Notes under the pieces: model-generated
What the model was told of the DNA's origin: nothing
The model's input: the letters and a program-made list of their open reading frames with translations, nothing else
Database searches by the model: none
Part shown: positions 1-9,676 of the stretch, one piece after another
Position numbering within the stretch: the first letter of the stretch is position 1
How the letters are laid out: each line of letters opens with the position of its first letter
NCBI GenBank assembly: GCA_001021135.1
Contig: LDJE01105914.1
Location: forward strand, 1 to 28,160
Origin: Selaginella kraussiana
Lineage: Eukaryota > Streptophyta > Lycopodiopsida > Selaginellales > Selaginellaceae
DNA: 28,160 bases
Direction: 5' to 3'
Position numbers and translations under genes: made by a program

Positions 1-1
1 C

Positions 2-610
2 ATGGTAGGCCAGGAAATCATGTCGAAGAAGCTCACATTTTACTTGATTCGCTCAGGGTCGCGTCAGGACCAAAACCGTGAAGAAGTCGTCGAAGGTTAT
101 CATCGAGAGATACTACTCTCGATTGACCCTGGACTTCCAGACAAACAAGAAGATCGCGGAGGAGGTTGCCATCATTCCCTCGAAGCGCCTGCGTAACAAG
201 ATCGCTGGTTTCACGACGGTAGGCTCACCACTAACTACTGCCTGTTGACTTGGTCTGCAGCACTTGATGAAAAGGATACAAAGGTCCTCTGTTCGTGGCA
301 TCTCGCTCAAGCTACAAGAGGAGGAGCGTGAGAGGCGCATGGACTACATTCCGGACGAGTCGGAAATCAAGACAGACGCCATTGAGGTGGTGCAAATCTT
401 AGAAGTTCATCTGATGTTCTCTGTTCAGGTCGACGAGGAGACCGCGGATCTGCTCGCTCATCTCAATATGGCTGAACTTCCAGGGATCATTAAGGTAGGG
501 ATTCGCTTGTCGTCCGTCTTCTGATGCGTTGCTCGTAGAACACGGCGAATGCTGGTCCCGCTCAGGCCCCGGTTCCTGGTGCTTACTTCTACCAGACCCC
601 TCGCGCTTAG
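2..610 (+). CDS. RPS17: 40S ribosomal protein S17 (eS17)
   Basis: Small-subunit cytosolic ribosomal protein, 142 aa, the usual length for the family. Exons: 2-4, 57-218, 261-386, 429-494, 539-610; introns are 52, 42, 42 and 44 nt, all GT-AG and all in phase 0. The translation begins [13 protein letters not shown] and carries the family blocks [21 protein letters not shown] and [18 protein letters not shown], ending QTPRA. The coding part of exon 1 is only the ATG at 2-4, followed at once by a donor; the next base after the acceptor at 55-56 opens the GRVRTK reading, so this start is well fixed. The promoter and 5' UTR lie outside the window. The stop is 111 bp from the stop of the convergent PHR2 gene. 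Product identity is near certain; splice sites are inferred from phase and family match. Confidence 0.96.
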
Positions 611-721
611 GTGGTGGATACGAGTGTTTTTTTTCCGGCTATCTAAACCTAATTCATATTAAGTGTAACCTAATAACAGTAGGCATAGATTCACCGCACT
701 TGTATAACACTGATGGTATTA

Positions 722-2327
722 CTAGACAGCAAAAGCGGGAGCAGGCGATTGGTTCTTCTTGAAAGCCCCGTATTTCTTTGTGACGAATCTGCAAGAGAAT
801 AATACTTTATAAGAAAAGGAGGGAAAATACCTGAAGAAATCCCTCCACAAGAGCTCGCAGACGAGCCACTGCAGTCCAGGGCCTTGGTCACTTGCTTGAG
901 CAGCTGGTTGCACGTTGAAACTGAAAAGCAGTCAGTAAGTAGCTAGCGATCAACACACACACACACACGCACCGGTTGAGCTCCTCAAACATTCTGCGTG
1001 GAGAGAGGCAGCCCATGGCAAGCCAGGGCGAGATTTTGCAAGAGAAGTTGGTGCCATAGATGCTGCTGTCTGCCGCCACGGGCACAGGCTGCGCGGAGAA
1101 GCGTTGCAGCCTCTGGAGGGCCTCCTCTTCGCCTCCAACTAGGGCTCCTCCCTTGCCGGACTTGTCCTGCATTTTCATTTTCTGTAGTCACTCAAGTCAC
1201 TCAAGTCAGGAGCAGAAACCAAAACAAACACACACCTGCACAATGGCGGCGCTCGGGCTCAAGCCCAGCTCCTGCAAAGTGGGGATGGCCCCAGGCTTCA
1301 CGTCTCCCTGCGAAGGAAGGCCCTTGAGTTGCTTGCTCGCCTGCGCTGCTGGTCGAACTTGGACGCTCTTCACCTTGTCCCGGAAGATGCCGTAGCTCTG
1401 AGGCATGTCCTCCAGCTTGAAGGGAAGGTCGTCTAGGTGATAGAGGGTGCTTCCCCAGAAGAACTTGGCCTCCACGCCCTGCTCCTTGAGCGCCGCGGAC
1501 ACCCTGTCCTCGACGAGCAGCTCCTCAGCCGACACCTCCTGGTGCGCATACAGCCCGTCGGCGCCAACGGCCTTGGCGATGGTAGAAAGCACCTCCTCCG
1601 GGTTGCCCACTCGCACCACCAGGTCGGAGCCCCGCTGGCGGAGGCTATCCCTGAGGCAGCTCACGCACTCGAGCAGGAACTTGGCCCGATACGGCCCCGT
1701 CTTGTCGAACCCGGACGTCGACTTGCCGTAGTCCCTCGGGTCGAAGCAGTATACGGGTATGACCGACAGCGACTCGGCGCTCGCACTGGACAGCGCCTCG
1801 TTGTCGTGCACCCTCAGATCGCTCCTGAACCACACTATGGACGCCTTCTTCATGCCCGCGCCGCCCGCCGGGCTGGCGTACATCTTTCCCGAAGTGGGAA
1901 GCATCTGGTAATCGGGAAAAGCACTGGCAGCTGATTTGCACAGGCTCTTCTTCTTCTTCTTACCCGCATCCTCCAGCTTGCTCTCTGGCTGCACCAGCTT
2001 GAACTTGGAGGATGGCGGAACCGATGGCTGTGCTTTCTTGTGTGAAGGCGCTAGCAGTGGGCCGCTCCTCGGTAAGACACCCACCTTGGACAGCACGAAA
2101 TTGGATGACATCATGGAGCCCAGCGCCAGCGACAGGGACGCCACACCGGCCATTTGCAGCGGCGGCGGCGGCGGCGGCGGTGCTGCTACCTCCTCCTCCT
2201 CCTGCTGCTCCTGGATTGCGGCGGCAGCGGCGCCCTGCGGTTCCGAGGCGGTGGCGGCGGTAGCACTGGCGAGGTTGGCATCCATTATGAGCTCCAGATC
2301 TCGCAAGCTCTCCTCCATAGCTGCCAT
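722..2327 (-). CDS. PHR2: PHR2-type photolyase/blue-light receptor homologue
   Basis: Member of the plant PHR2 branch of the cryptochrome/photolyase family, 485 aa (Arabidopsis PHR2 is about 447 aa as I recall). Exons on the minus strand: 2327-1236, 1181-973, 920-831, 788-722; introns 54, 52 and 42 nt. A low-complexity Ala/Glu/Pro leader, including a poly-Pro run from a GGC repeat near 2160-2180, precedes the photolyase alpha/beta domain (about residues 160-330) with WFRSDLRVHDNE, PVYCFDPRDYGKS and FFWGSTLYHLDDLPFK. Then come SCKISPWLAMG and ELLWRDFFR, the start of the FAD-binding half, and the protein stops soon after, as PHR2 proteins do; full photolyases continue for about 150 aa more. The reading frame is open upstream to a TTG at 2369, but the first ATG is at 2327. 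It shares a 323-bp divergent promoter with the ARMC8-like gene. Photorepair or photoreceptor activity is not established for PHR2. Confidence 0.93.
953..969. repeat. (CA)n microsatellite in PHR2 intron 2
   Basis: About eight CA units lie just inside the donor of the 52-nt intron 921-972. On the coding strand the donor reads GTGCGTGTGTG, so the repeat forms part of the 5' splice region. Confidence 0.85.
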
Positions 2328-2650
2328 GCTCCAACGAAGGGCGAGCGAGAGGAATGCGGGTCTATCCAATTGACAGACAAATGAACGAACGATAAAACCC
2401 TCGCTTCACGGATTACGATTTAGGGCAGGAGTTATTTAAAAATGATTTTATTTTGCTTTTTTGCATTTTTAGGGTTTGCTGGTGTGTAAAGAGGGTCGCG
2501 TCCTTCCCCGCTCAATGGCCGCGCCCCCGCCATTCTTCTTTCCCAGCTGCTACTACTGCTGCTCCTGCTCCTGCTGCTGCTACTCGTACTGCTGCAGCAA
2601 CGAGGAGGAAGACGAGGAGCTGCGGCTGCTAAGCTCATGATCAGCCATCC
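2328..2650. promoter_or_regulatory. Divergent promoter, PHR2 / ARMC8-like
   Basis: This 323-bp stretch separates two divergent start codons and must hold both promoters and 5' UTRs. It contains an AT-rich block (about 2430-2470), a telo-box at 2466-2477 (ATTTTTAGGGTTTG context) and, closer to the ARMC8 start, CTGCTGCT/GAGGAGGAAG-type triplet-rich sequence (about 2540-2625). I see no open frame here that I would call a gene. Confidence 0.7.
2466..2477 (+). promoter_or_regulatory. Telo-box
   Basis: TTTTTAGGGTTT matches the plant telo-box (AGGGTTT), a motif known from promoters of translation and cell-growth genes. It lies 139 bp upstream of the PHR2 ATG and about 174 bp upstream of the ARMC8-like ATG. 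Activity is inferred from motif and position only. Confidence 0.5.
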
Positions 2651-5176
2651 ATGGCGACTGCAACAACGGAGACGAGCATGGCCACGGGCACGAGCGAAAC
2701 AGTAAGTGGACAGACACAACAGGGAAAAACGCTTCCAACTCCCGTTGATGGTATAAGGAATGGTTAACTTTGCCAGCAGCAAGCAAGCAAGCAGTTAGTA
2801 GCAGAGGTGGCGCTTGCGCTACTGTGGGGGTGGTATTAGGATGGATGGACATACTAGTGACGTTTCCTCTTGGCATTCTTGATGGTAGATGAAGCCTGAG
2901 CCCCACGAGTGCCCGCAAGAGTGCTGCTCGGCCAAGATGCCCGCGTCGGCAGTGTGCTCAAAGGCAGAAGACCTGGTGGAGTGCCTCAGCTCGCTGGACA
3001 ACACGGCCAGGCTCAAGGCGCTCCGGGACGTGAAGAACCAGATCATTGGGAACAAGACCAAGAAGCTGTCCTACATCAAGCTCGGGGCAGTCCCCCGGGT
3101 GGTGGAGATCCTTGCCAAAGACTCCGAGGACAACATCCCGCTCCTCGTCCAGTCCGCCGCCGCCGTTGGCAGCTTCGCATGCGGAACGGACGCCGGAGTC
3201 AGGGCAGTTCTGGACAGCGGAGTGCTGCCTCACCTCCTCAGGATGCTCTCCAATCAGAACCCCAAGGTAAGTTAGCTTGCTGCTTGCCCCACCCAACAAG
3301 CATGACTGACCATCGTCCGGCTCGGCTCGTCTAGGTGGTGGAAGCCAGCGCCCGGTCGCTCAAGATGATCTTCCAGTCCACCCTGGCCCCACGGAACGAC
3401 ATGTTTCTATTCCAGCGGATGGAGCTCGTTCTGGCGTTGCTCAACAGCAGCAATGAGAACGTGTCGGAGGTGGCTGCAAGTGTTTTGGCACGCTGCTGCG
3501 AGACGTACGAGCAGCAGCGGGCGCTTGCCGACACCGGCTGCCTGCAAAGCCTCGCCTTGCTCGTCGTCTCCGGCAGCCTGAGGAGGAGGGAAGCGGCCTT
3601 GGATGCCCTGGCGGCTCTAACGAGGGGCAACCCGGAGACGTCGGCGGCAGTGGCGGCGCTGGAGCAAGGGGCGGTGGTGAGTGCCATTGTGAAGCTCATC
3701 AAGGACAAGTCGGCCAAGACGCGGCTGCTGGCGTGCATGTGCCTCTCCAATCTGGCCAAGGCGTGCCCGTCTGGCTACCATCAGGAGTGGGACGTCCGAA
3801 AGTCGATGCTCTCCACCGTCGGCAAGCTGCTGGAAGAAGGCGGCCAAGTCGGCGAGGAGGCGCCGGGTGTACTTGCGGACCTCGTTGCCAGCAACGAGGA
3901 GCTGCAGAGAACGGCGTGCGAGATCGGCATCATCGAGCGACTTGTCGAAGTGTTGCACAGGGGTCTCATCACTCAACGGCAGCTGGAAGGAACTCTCATG
4001 GCTCTTGCCGAGCTGTGTTCTCGTCTGGAGGACAGTCGCAGAAAACTACTTGACCTACAGGTATGGACGTACATTGCATGCATGTTATATAGCTACTCTT
4101 GCAGGCTCAAGGTGCCATAGTTTCGGCTCTGGGACATGACTCGTTTGGAGTTCGGGTAGCAGCGTGTGCTTGCATCAAGAGCATCTCCCGCTCCGTCAAG
4201 AACCTCCGCACCGGCTTGACGGACGAGCGTCTTGTGTGGCCCCTTTTCAAACTGCTCAACGATCGCTTCCCGGCGGTCCAGGCAGCAGCCCTGAGCGCAG
4301 TGAGCAATGTGGTGCTCGACTTCACACCCCACAAGTCGGTCTTCTTCCAATGTGGCGGCGTCAGCCAGCTCATACAACTGGCTCAGTCCATGGATTCAAT
4401 GCTTCGCCTGAACGCAGTTTGGGCGCTGAGGAACCTTCTCTACTTGGCGGACATGAGCGTCAAGGAGCGAGTGATGCGGGAGTTGACAGTTTCGACCTTG
4501 GTACAACTGGTTTGTGGTAAACAACTACTCTTTTTGTGTTTTCTCCCTTTCAATTCAATTCCCGCTTGCTTTTGCAGACACGGAGGAAATGGTTCAAGAA
4601 CAGGCACTCGCATTCGTCCGCAACCTGGTTTACGGCAGCGTGGCTTCCGTGCAACAGATCTTTGCAGCCGATGCTGCCATTCTGCATGCGGTGGAGAAGC
4701 AGCTGCGGGTGGCGACCAGGCCAGAGATTTGCACACAGGTAGTAGTAGTAGTTCTCTTTACCACACTGAAAGTGTTCCAACCAGGCGTTGTACGTACTGA
4801 GCAACGTTGCGGCTGGGAACGAGTACCACAAGGACGCGGTGATGGACTTCGTTGCCCCAATGTCTGGCGCCTGCGGTGGATCCATTCTTCTCAGGTTCCT
4901 GCAAGACATGAGCAATTACCAGCTTCGCGTTGCGGCGGTGTGGTGCATCACCAACTTGAGCTACCCTGACAGCCCCGGGGTGAGCAGCCGCATCACCAGG
5001 CTGCAGAACGCAGGCATCGAGGTGCAACTTCAGAAGATGGTCGACGACCCGTGCATGGACGTCAAGGTGAGACTGTAATCCTTTGCTCACTCACCTTGGG
5101 CAACAAATGGCGGGCGGTGCAGGACCGAGTGAAGACGGCTTTGGAACAGTTTTTGAACACTGACCAAATGACGTGA
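2651..5176 (+). CDS. ARMC8: Armadillo-repeat protein, ARMC8/GID5 homologue
   Basis: Likely homologue of ARMC8 (yeast Gid5), an armadillo scaffold of the CTLH/GID E3 ubiquitin ligase. Length 687 aa. Exons: 2651-2701, 2889-3266, 3335-4060, 4105-4516, 4578-4738, 4785-5066, 5123-5176. Armadillo-type helical repeats run almost the whole length, for example SEVAASVLARCCETYEQQ, LLACMCLSNLAKACPS, VQEQALAFVRNLV and LRVAAVWCITNLSYPDSPG, and the end DRVKTALEQFL fits the ARMC8 C-terminus. Exon 1 (17 codons, MATATTETSMATG...) joins exon 2 in phase through a 187-nt intron, the longest in the window. The alternative is that exon 1 is 5' UTR and translation begins at ATG 2889, giving 670 aa. The donor at 4517 was chosen because it restores VCDTEEMVQEQA in frame. 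Importin-alpha shares the fold but lacks this C-terminus. Subunit assignment is from memory of the family. Confidence 0.85.
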
Positions 5177-5490
5177 ATGAGAGAGTTGCCTGAGAGAGAG
5201 GTGCACCTTTGCTATAATAACAGCAACAACAGCAGCAACACACATTTTGTCAACCAATCCGCGCCCCCATTTGTGGTAGGTACAGTTTTGGTGCTTGAAC
5301 CATTCCCTACTAACGCCGGCGCTTTGCGTTGCAGGTCATACACAAAACATGTATAGTCCATCATTCGTTTTTAGAGAGAACTGTAGACTAGTTACAACTT
5401 GTAGACTAGTAGCGCGGATGGTGTTGTACAACGATTTTACTTTTTACTAATTAATGAAACACACTTTTAACTTAGGGTTTGTAAAAAACC
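5177..5490. other. Intergenic, ARMC8-like 3' end to kinase promoter
   Basis: This 314-bp gap holds the ARMC8-like 3' UTR and the kinase promoter. Visible content: a CAA/CAG-rich patch (5217-5241), a 10-bp direct repeat GTAGACTAGT (5393-5402 and 5411-5420) and a telo-box at 5472-5480, immediately before the kinase start. No gene is seen. Confidence 0.6.
5472..5480 (+). promoter_or_regulatory. Telo-box upstream of ACT-kinase
   Basis: TTAGGGTTT ends 10 bp before the kinase ATG at 5491, so it probably sits at or downstream of the transcription start. Function is inferred from the motif. Confidence 0.5.
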
Positions 5491-7765
5491 ATGGCATCCT
5501 TGACGGACGTGCAGCAGTGCGATGCAGTGGTGAACCGATTGATTGGCCGCGCCCGCTCCTGCTCCAACTACGACGACGCCGTTTGCAACGCGCTGCGCGA
5601 GCATTTTGCCCGCCTGCCGGCCAAGTAAGCAATCGTAGGTAATGTAACCACCAACCACGCCTGCACGCAGGTACACGCTCAACATCGACGTGCAGAGGCA
5701 CGAGGACGTGCTAGTGCATATGAAGTTGCTCCAGCAGGCTCGCGAGCGAGAAGAGCAGCACTGTAGCGAGCTGCCCCCTCTCCCGCTCGTGTTCGCCAGG
5801 AAAGTACAAATCGGAGAACCTCTTCCTAGCAGCAGCAGCAACACTAGCATAGCCGGCTTCCTTGCTTCCAGCCCCGCTAGGGTGTACCCGGCGTTGGACA
5901 GTGCACCGGCGGCACCACCCATACCCCGCCCCATGTTTGCCTCGCTGAGTCCTCTGGAGGCGGAGGTGGGCTGGTATGGCTACGAGCTCACCTTCGCATC
6001 TTCCGATAGGCATGGCTTGCTCAAGTATTTCACCTCTGCATTGAGCAACTCCCTGCTTGACCTCAATATCAAAGTAAGAGCTGTGTTAATAATTGCAAAA
6101 AAAAAAAAAAAAACTGCTCCCTCTCACAGGAAGCACACGTCTTCAGTACAAAGGATGGGATGGCACTGGAGGTGTTCGTCGTCGAGGGTTGGCCTGGAGA
6201 CGACGTACGTATACAAATACTTTTCTTTCTTTCGACCCACCGAACCGATGATGCAGCCCGAGGAACTACAGCAGGCCGTTTTATCGTCCCTCAGCTCCAG
6301 AATGTACGACAGGACGCAGCTGCGAGCGGCCGCTGAAGCTATTGCATACGAAGACTGGGCTGTAGATTACAACAATGTGAGTAGTCATTTCAATGACATT
6401 CTGAACATGAATAATAATGCATTCCTTGTTGCAGCTCGTCATTGGTGATAGACTTGGCGGTGGTTCTTCAGGCAGGCTCTACCGTGGTAAATATCTCAGC
6501 CAGGATGTGGCCATCAAAGTCATCATACTCGACGACGGCCGCTGCTACTCCGGGTCTGGATCATCCCTCTGTGCCGCTCCAGCCGCTGAGCTCCTTCAGG
6601 TATTTAGGCAGGAGGTGTCGATTATGAGGTAAGTTTGTAATTTAATTCCGACACTCTGTGAACAACAACAACAACAACAACAACAGGATGGTGCGGCATA
6701 AGAATCTGGTTCAGTTCATTGGAGCTTGTGCACATTGGCCCAAGCTGTGCATTGTCACGGAGCTCATGGCAGGCGGCAGGTGATTTTAAGTCCACTCATT
6801 TTTTTGACTCACGCTGACTGCTAAACAGTGTCCGTGATGTTCTCGAAACTCGCGGCTGCGGTCTGGAAATCTCCGCTGCTCTAAAGGTGCTGCGCGACGC
6901 CGCCAGGGGTATGGACTTCTTGCACAGGTATGTTTCTTATGGATTAATGATATCTATTCCCTTTCTCTGCTTAGGAGGGGAATCGTGCACCGGGATCTTA
7001 AGTCGGCGAATCTCCTCATTGACGAGCACGATGTAAGAAGTCGTTCTCGATCATGGCCGCCAGTGCCTTAATTCCATTGCAGGTGGTCAAAGTGTGCGAC
7101 TTCGGTGTCGCCAGGCTCAAGCCAGCCCTTCTCGTCAACGGCTCCGGCTCTGGCAACTGGCCGGCCGAAATGACGGCCGAGACGGGAACTTACCGCTGGA
7201 TGTCGCCCGAGGTAAGTGAAACATGGGGGCTTTCTAGGTTGACCAACTTGCCCTTGCCCTTGCCCTTGCCCTAGTAGGTCCTCGAGCACAAGGCGTACGA
7301 TCACAAGGCTGACGTTTACTCATTCGGAATCATGATATGGTTCGTAAATGCATGCATGCATGCATGCATGCAACTGTATTATTAACTGGCTGGCCTGGAT
7401 TGTGCAGGGAGCTTCTCACTGGGCAAGTGCCCTATTCGGGCCTAACTCCACTTCAGGCAGCCATCGGAGTGGTTCAACGGTAACAAGGGTTCATAAACAT
7501 ACGACGTTTTTGAATTGTTTCTCTCATAGGGGACTTCGGCCGGCAATGCCTGGGACGGCACCAGAAAGGCTGACCCTTCTCGCGGAGCGGTGCTGGCACC
7601 AGGATCCTCATCTGCGGCCAGAATTCGGTGAAGTACGTACACATTTCATGCATTTTTATTGATTGCTAAGTCGTCCATCAGGTTTTGACTGTCATTGAGG
7701 ATATGATGAAGCCATCAACTAGTTGGAGGAAGAGCTTCTTCAGGAAGAAAAAGAACAACCACTAA
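5491..7765 (+). CDS. ACT-domain Ser/Thr/Tyr kinase (STY8/17/46 type)
   Basis: Plant Raf-like kinase with an N-terminal ACT domain, 541 aa. In Arabidopsis the STY8/STY17/STY46 group phosphorylates chloroplast transit peptides in the cytosol. Thirteen exons: 5491-5624, 5671-6073, 6130-6204, 6257-6376, 6435-6628, 6687-6779, 6829-6927, 6975-7032, 7083-7211, 7278-7339, 7408-7479, 7530-7632, 7682-7765. The ACT domain (about residues 146-204) begins [17 protein letters not shown]. The kinase domain runs from about 245 to 525: Gly-loop GGGSSG (252-257), VAIK lysine 272, HRDLKSAN with Asp380, DFG with Asp398, GTYRWMSPE in the activation segment, and a basic tail ending [11 protein letters not shown]. 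All catalytic residues are present, so it should be active. A Ser/Gly-rich insert follows VAIK. Several introns carry microsatellites. Assignment to an exact orthologue within the STY group is not possible by eye. Confidence 0.94.
6097..6113 (+). repeat. A17 homopolymer in kinase intron 2
   Basis: A run of 17 A lies inside the 56-nt intron 6074-6129, making up almost a third of it. The length may be uncertain in assembly or vary between individuals. Confidence 0.85.
6661..6685 (+). repeat. (AAC)n microsatellite forming a splice acceptor
   Basis: About eight AAC units run directly into the acceptor CAG at 6684-6686 of intron 5 of the kinase gene (6629-6686). There is no pyrimidine tract next to this 3' splice site. 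Confidence 0.85.
7247..7272 (+). repeat. (CTTGCC)n tract in kinase intron 9
   Basis: About four CTTGCC units occupy the end of intron 7212-7277 and serve as its pyrimidine-rich tract before the acceptor TAG at 7275-7277. Confidence 0.8.
7348..7372. repeat. (ATGC)n palindromic repeat in kinase intron 10
   Basis: About six ATGC units, self-complementary, lie in intron 7340-7407, which could fold on itself in the transcript. Confidence 0.85.
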
Positions 7766-8010
7766 GCTCTTCATAGAAGAAACGGCTTAGTTAGGTGAAC
7801 ATGGCGAGAAAGGGCGTGGTGACCATCTCTTGGCGTTTCGGTACTTGAAATCTTTTTTCTAAAACATTCTAAGCTTTGAAAAGCACAGCCCATGCAGAGG
7901 CGGCTGAGGATGCAAATGCACATTGCGTGAGCGAACCAAGAAATATGCCGATGATCAAAGGGTTTGCTATAAAACCTTTGCAGGCCCGACCAGCAGACAA
8001 AGCTGGTGCG

Positions 8011-9596
8011 ATGGGAGTCCTACTTGCGCTTGTTTTGACATTGATCGTTGCTACCAAGGATGCAGCCGGAGTTGCCAACCCGAGGGGCCTCGGTGTCTGC
8101 ACTACTTTCATCCTTCCAGAGGGCTACCTCTGCGACGAGCTTGTGGTATGCTCCTCCTCCTCCTCGTGTGTGACGGTCTTTGCATACATAGGTGGAGACG
8201 CCAGACGGGTACAGGCTTGCTCTTCAGAGGGTGAACAAGAACACTGCCAGTCCAATCATGGGCCCCGTCCTCGTTAATCACGGCATAATGCAGGGCGGAG
8301 ACATATGGGTGCTCAATCCGGTGGAAGAGTCTCTTGCCTTCATCCTCGTTGACGCTGGCTACGACGTTTTCATAGCCAACGGCCGCTCCTCCATCTTCAG
8401 CTCGCACAATATCTACTCTCGATCTGATTCGGTTTGTTTGTGTATTCACGCTCTTCGCTAACAAGCTCTTCATGTGTGTGTGCCAGAGGTTCTGGGATTG
8501 GACAATAGATGATCTTGTGCTGCACGACTTGCCCGCCATGCTCTCTTACCTCAACACCCTGACCGACAAGAAGGTGTTCTACGTTGGCTACTCGCAGGTT
8601 TGTTTCGATCCTCCTCCGCCTCCTCGCCCTTGTTTGATGGTGGTGTGCAATGCACGCAGGGTTCACAAGTAGCATTTGCGGCTCTGACTCAAAGCAACAA
8701 CAAGGCCAGCACTCTCATCGAGAAAGCAGCAATGCTCGCTCCTATCACGTACCTGGGCCATGCAAAGGCGCCGATTCTTGAAGTGTCGGCCCGACTCTAC
8801 GCGGACCAGGTAGGTTAACTAAGCTCGCCGCCCAAAACATCCCAATTTTTGCATTTGCAGGCTCTGTTGCGCTCCGGTGTTAGCGAATTCAGTTTGGCCA
8901 AGTAAGTGACGAGTGTTTTGTTATACCTTATCGTCTAAACTTGTACAAAACAGTGCGGGTGGAAGGGAGCTTCTTGGAATGGTGTGCAGAGCTCCAAACA
9001 TGAACTGCTTGGACAACATGTTGACGATGATGACGGGTAAAGCAACAAATAACTCATGGCTGCCAGTGCTAATGTACGTGTGTGTGTGTGTGGGGGCAGG
9101 ACCAAATTGCTGTATCAACATGAGCAGGACGGCATACTACAACATGTACGAGCTGCAGTCAACATCGGCCAAGAACATCGCGCACTTGGCTCAGCGTGAG
9201 TGGTGTTGTTTCAACATATTCTTCTAACATTGATGATATGCTGCAGTCGCGCGATCGGGACGCTTCGCCAAGTTCGACTTTGGCGTGGTGGGGAACATGG
9301 AACGCTACGGTAGCCTAAACCCGCCTTCGTACAGCCTGGCCACGGTGTCTCCCAACATACCGCTCCTGCTCATCTACGGAGGCAAGGACGACCTTGCGGA
9401 CCAGCAGGACGTGCAGCATCTGATCAGGGAGTTGCACAGGACGAGCGTGCAGGTCTTGTTCCTCCCTCGCTACGCGCACGCCGACTTCGTCCTCGGTACA
9501 AGCGCCAACGTGGACGTCTACCCGCACATCCTCGAATTCTTCCAGGTCGATCCCAGCAACTCTAACGATACATATCCATGGGGTGGCGGCGACTAG
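8011..9596 (+). CDS. Secreted acid (gastric-type) lipase, LIP1-like
   Basis: Alpha/beta-hydrolase triacylglycerol or sterol-ester lipase of the gastric/lysosomal acid lipase family (compare Arabidopsis LIP1), 401 aa, family-typical. Exons: 8011-8145, 8192-8431, 8487-8597, 8660-8809, 8861-8901, 8954-9036, 9100-9195, 9247-9596. The start at 8011 gives a signal peptide (MGVLLALVLTLIVATKDAAG); in-frame ATGs at 7945 and 7951 would bury it, so they are less likely. The lid/N-domain opens with VETPDGYRLALQRV; oxyanion region VLVNHGIMQGGDIWV; nucleophile elbow GYSQG with Ser161; Asp333 in YGGKDDLAD; His363 in RYAHADFV. The triad is complete. The C-terminus is Asn/Gly-rich and ends WGGGD. It is tandem with the kinase (245 bp apart) and convergent with the HAD gene (80 bp between stops). 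Actual substrate cannot be read from sequence. Confidence 0.93.
9078..9092 (+). repeat. (GT)n microsatellite in lipase intron 6
   Basis: A GT run, then five G, fills the 3' part of intron 9037-9099 just before the acceptor CAG. Confidence 0.8.
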
Positions 9597-9676
9597 GGGT
9601 TGATTTACATTTCTATTAATCACAAATGATACCACCTTTACTATGTACACTCTATGTATGTTCTTCGCGTTGCCAC

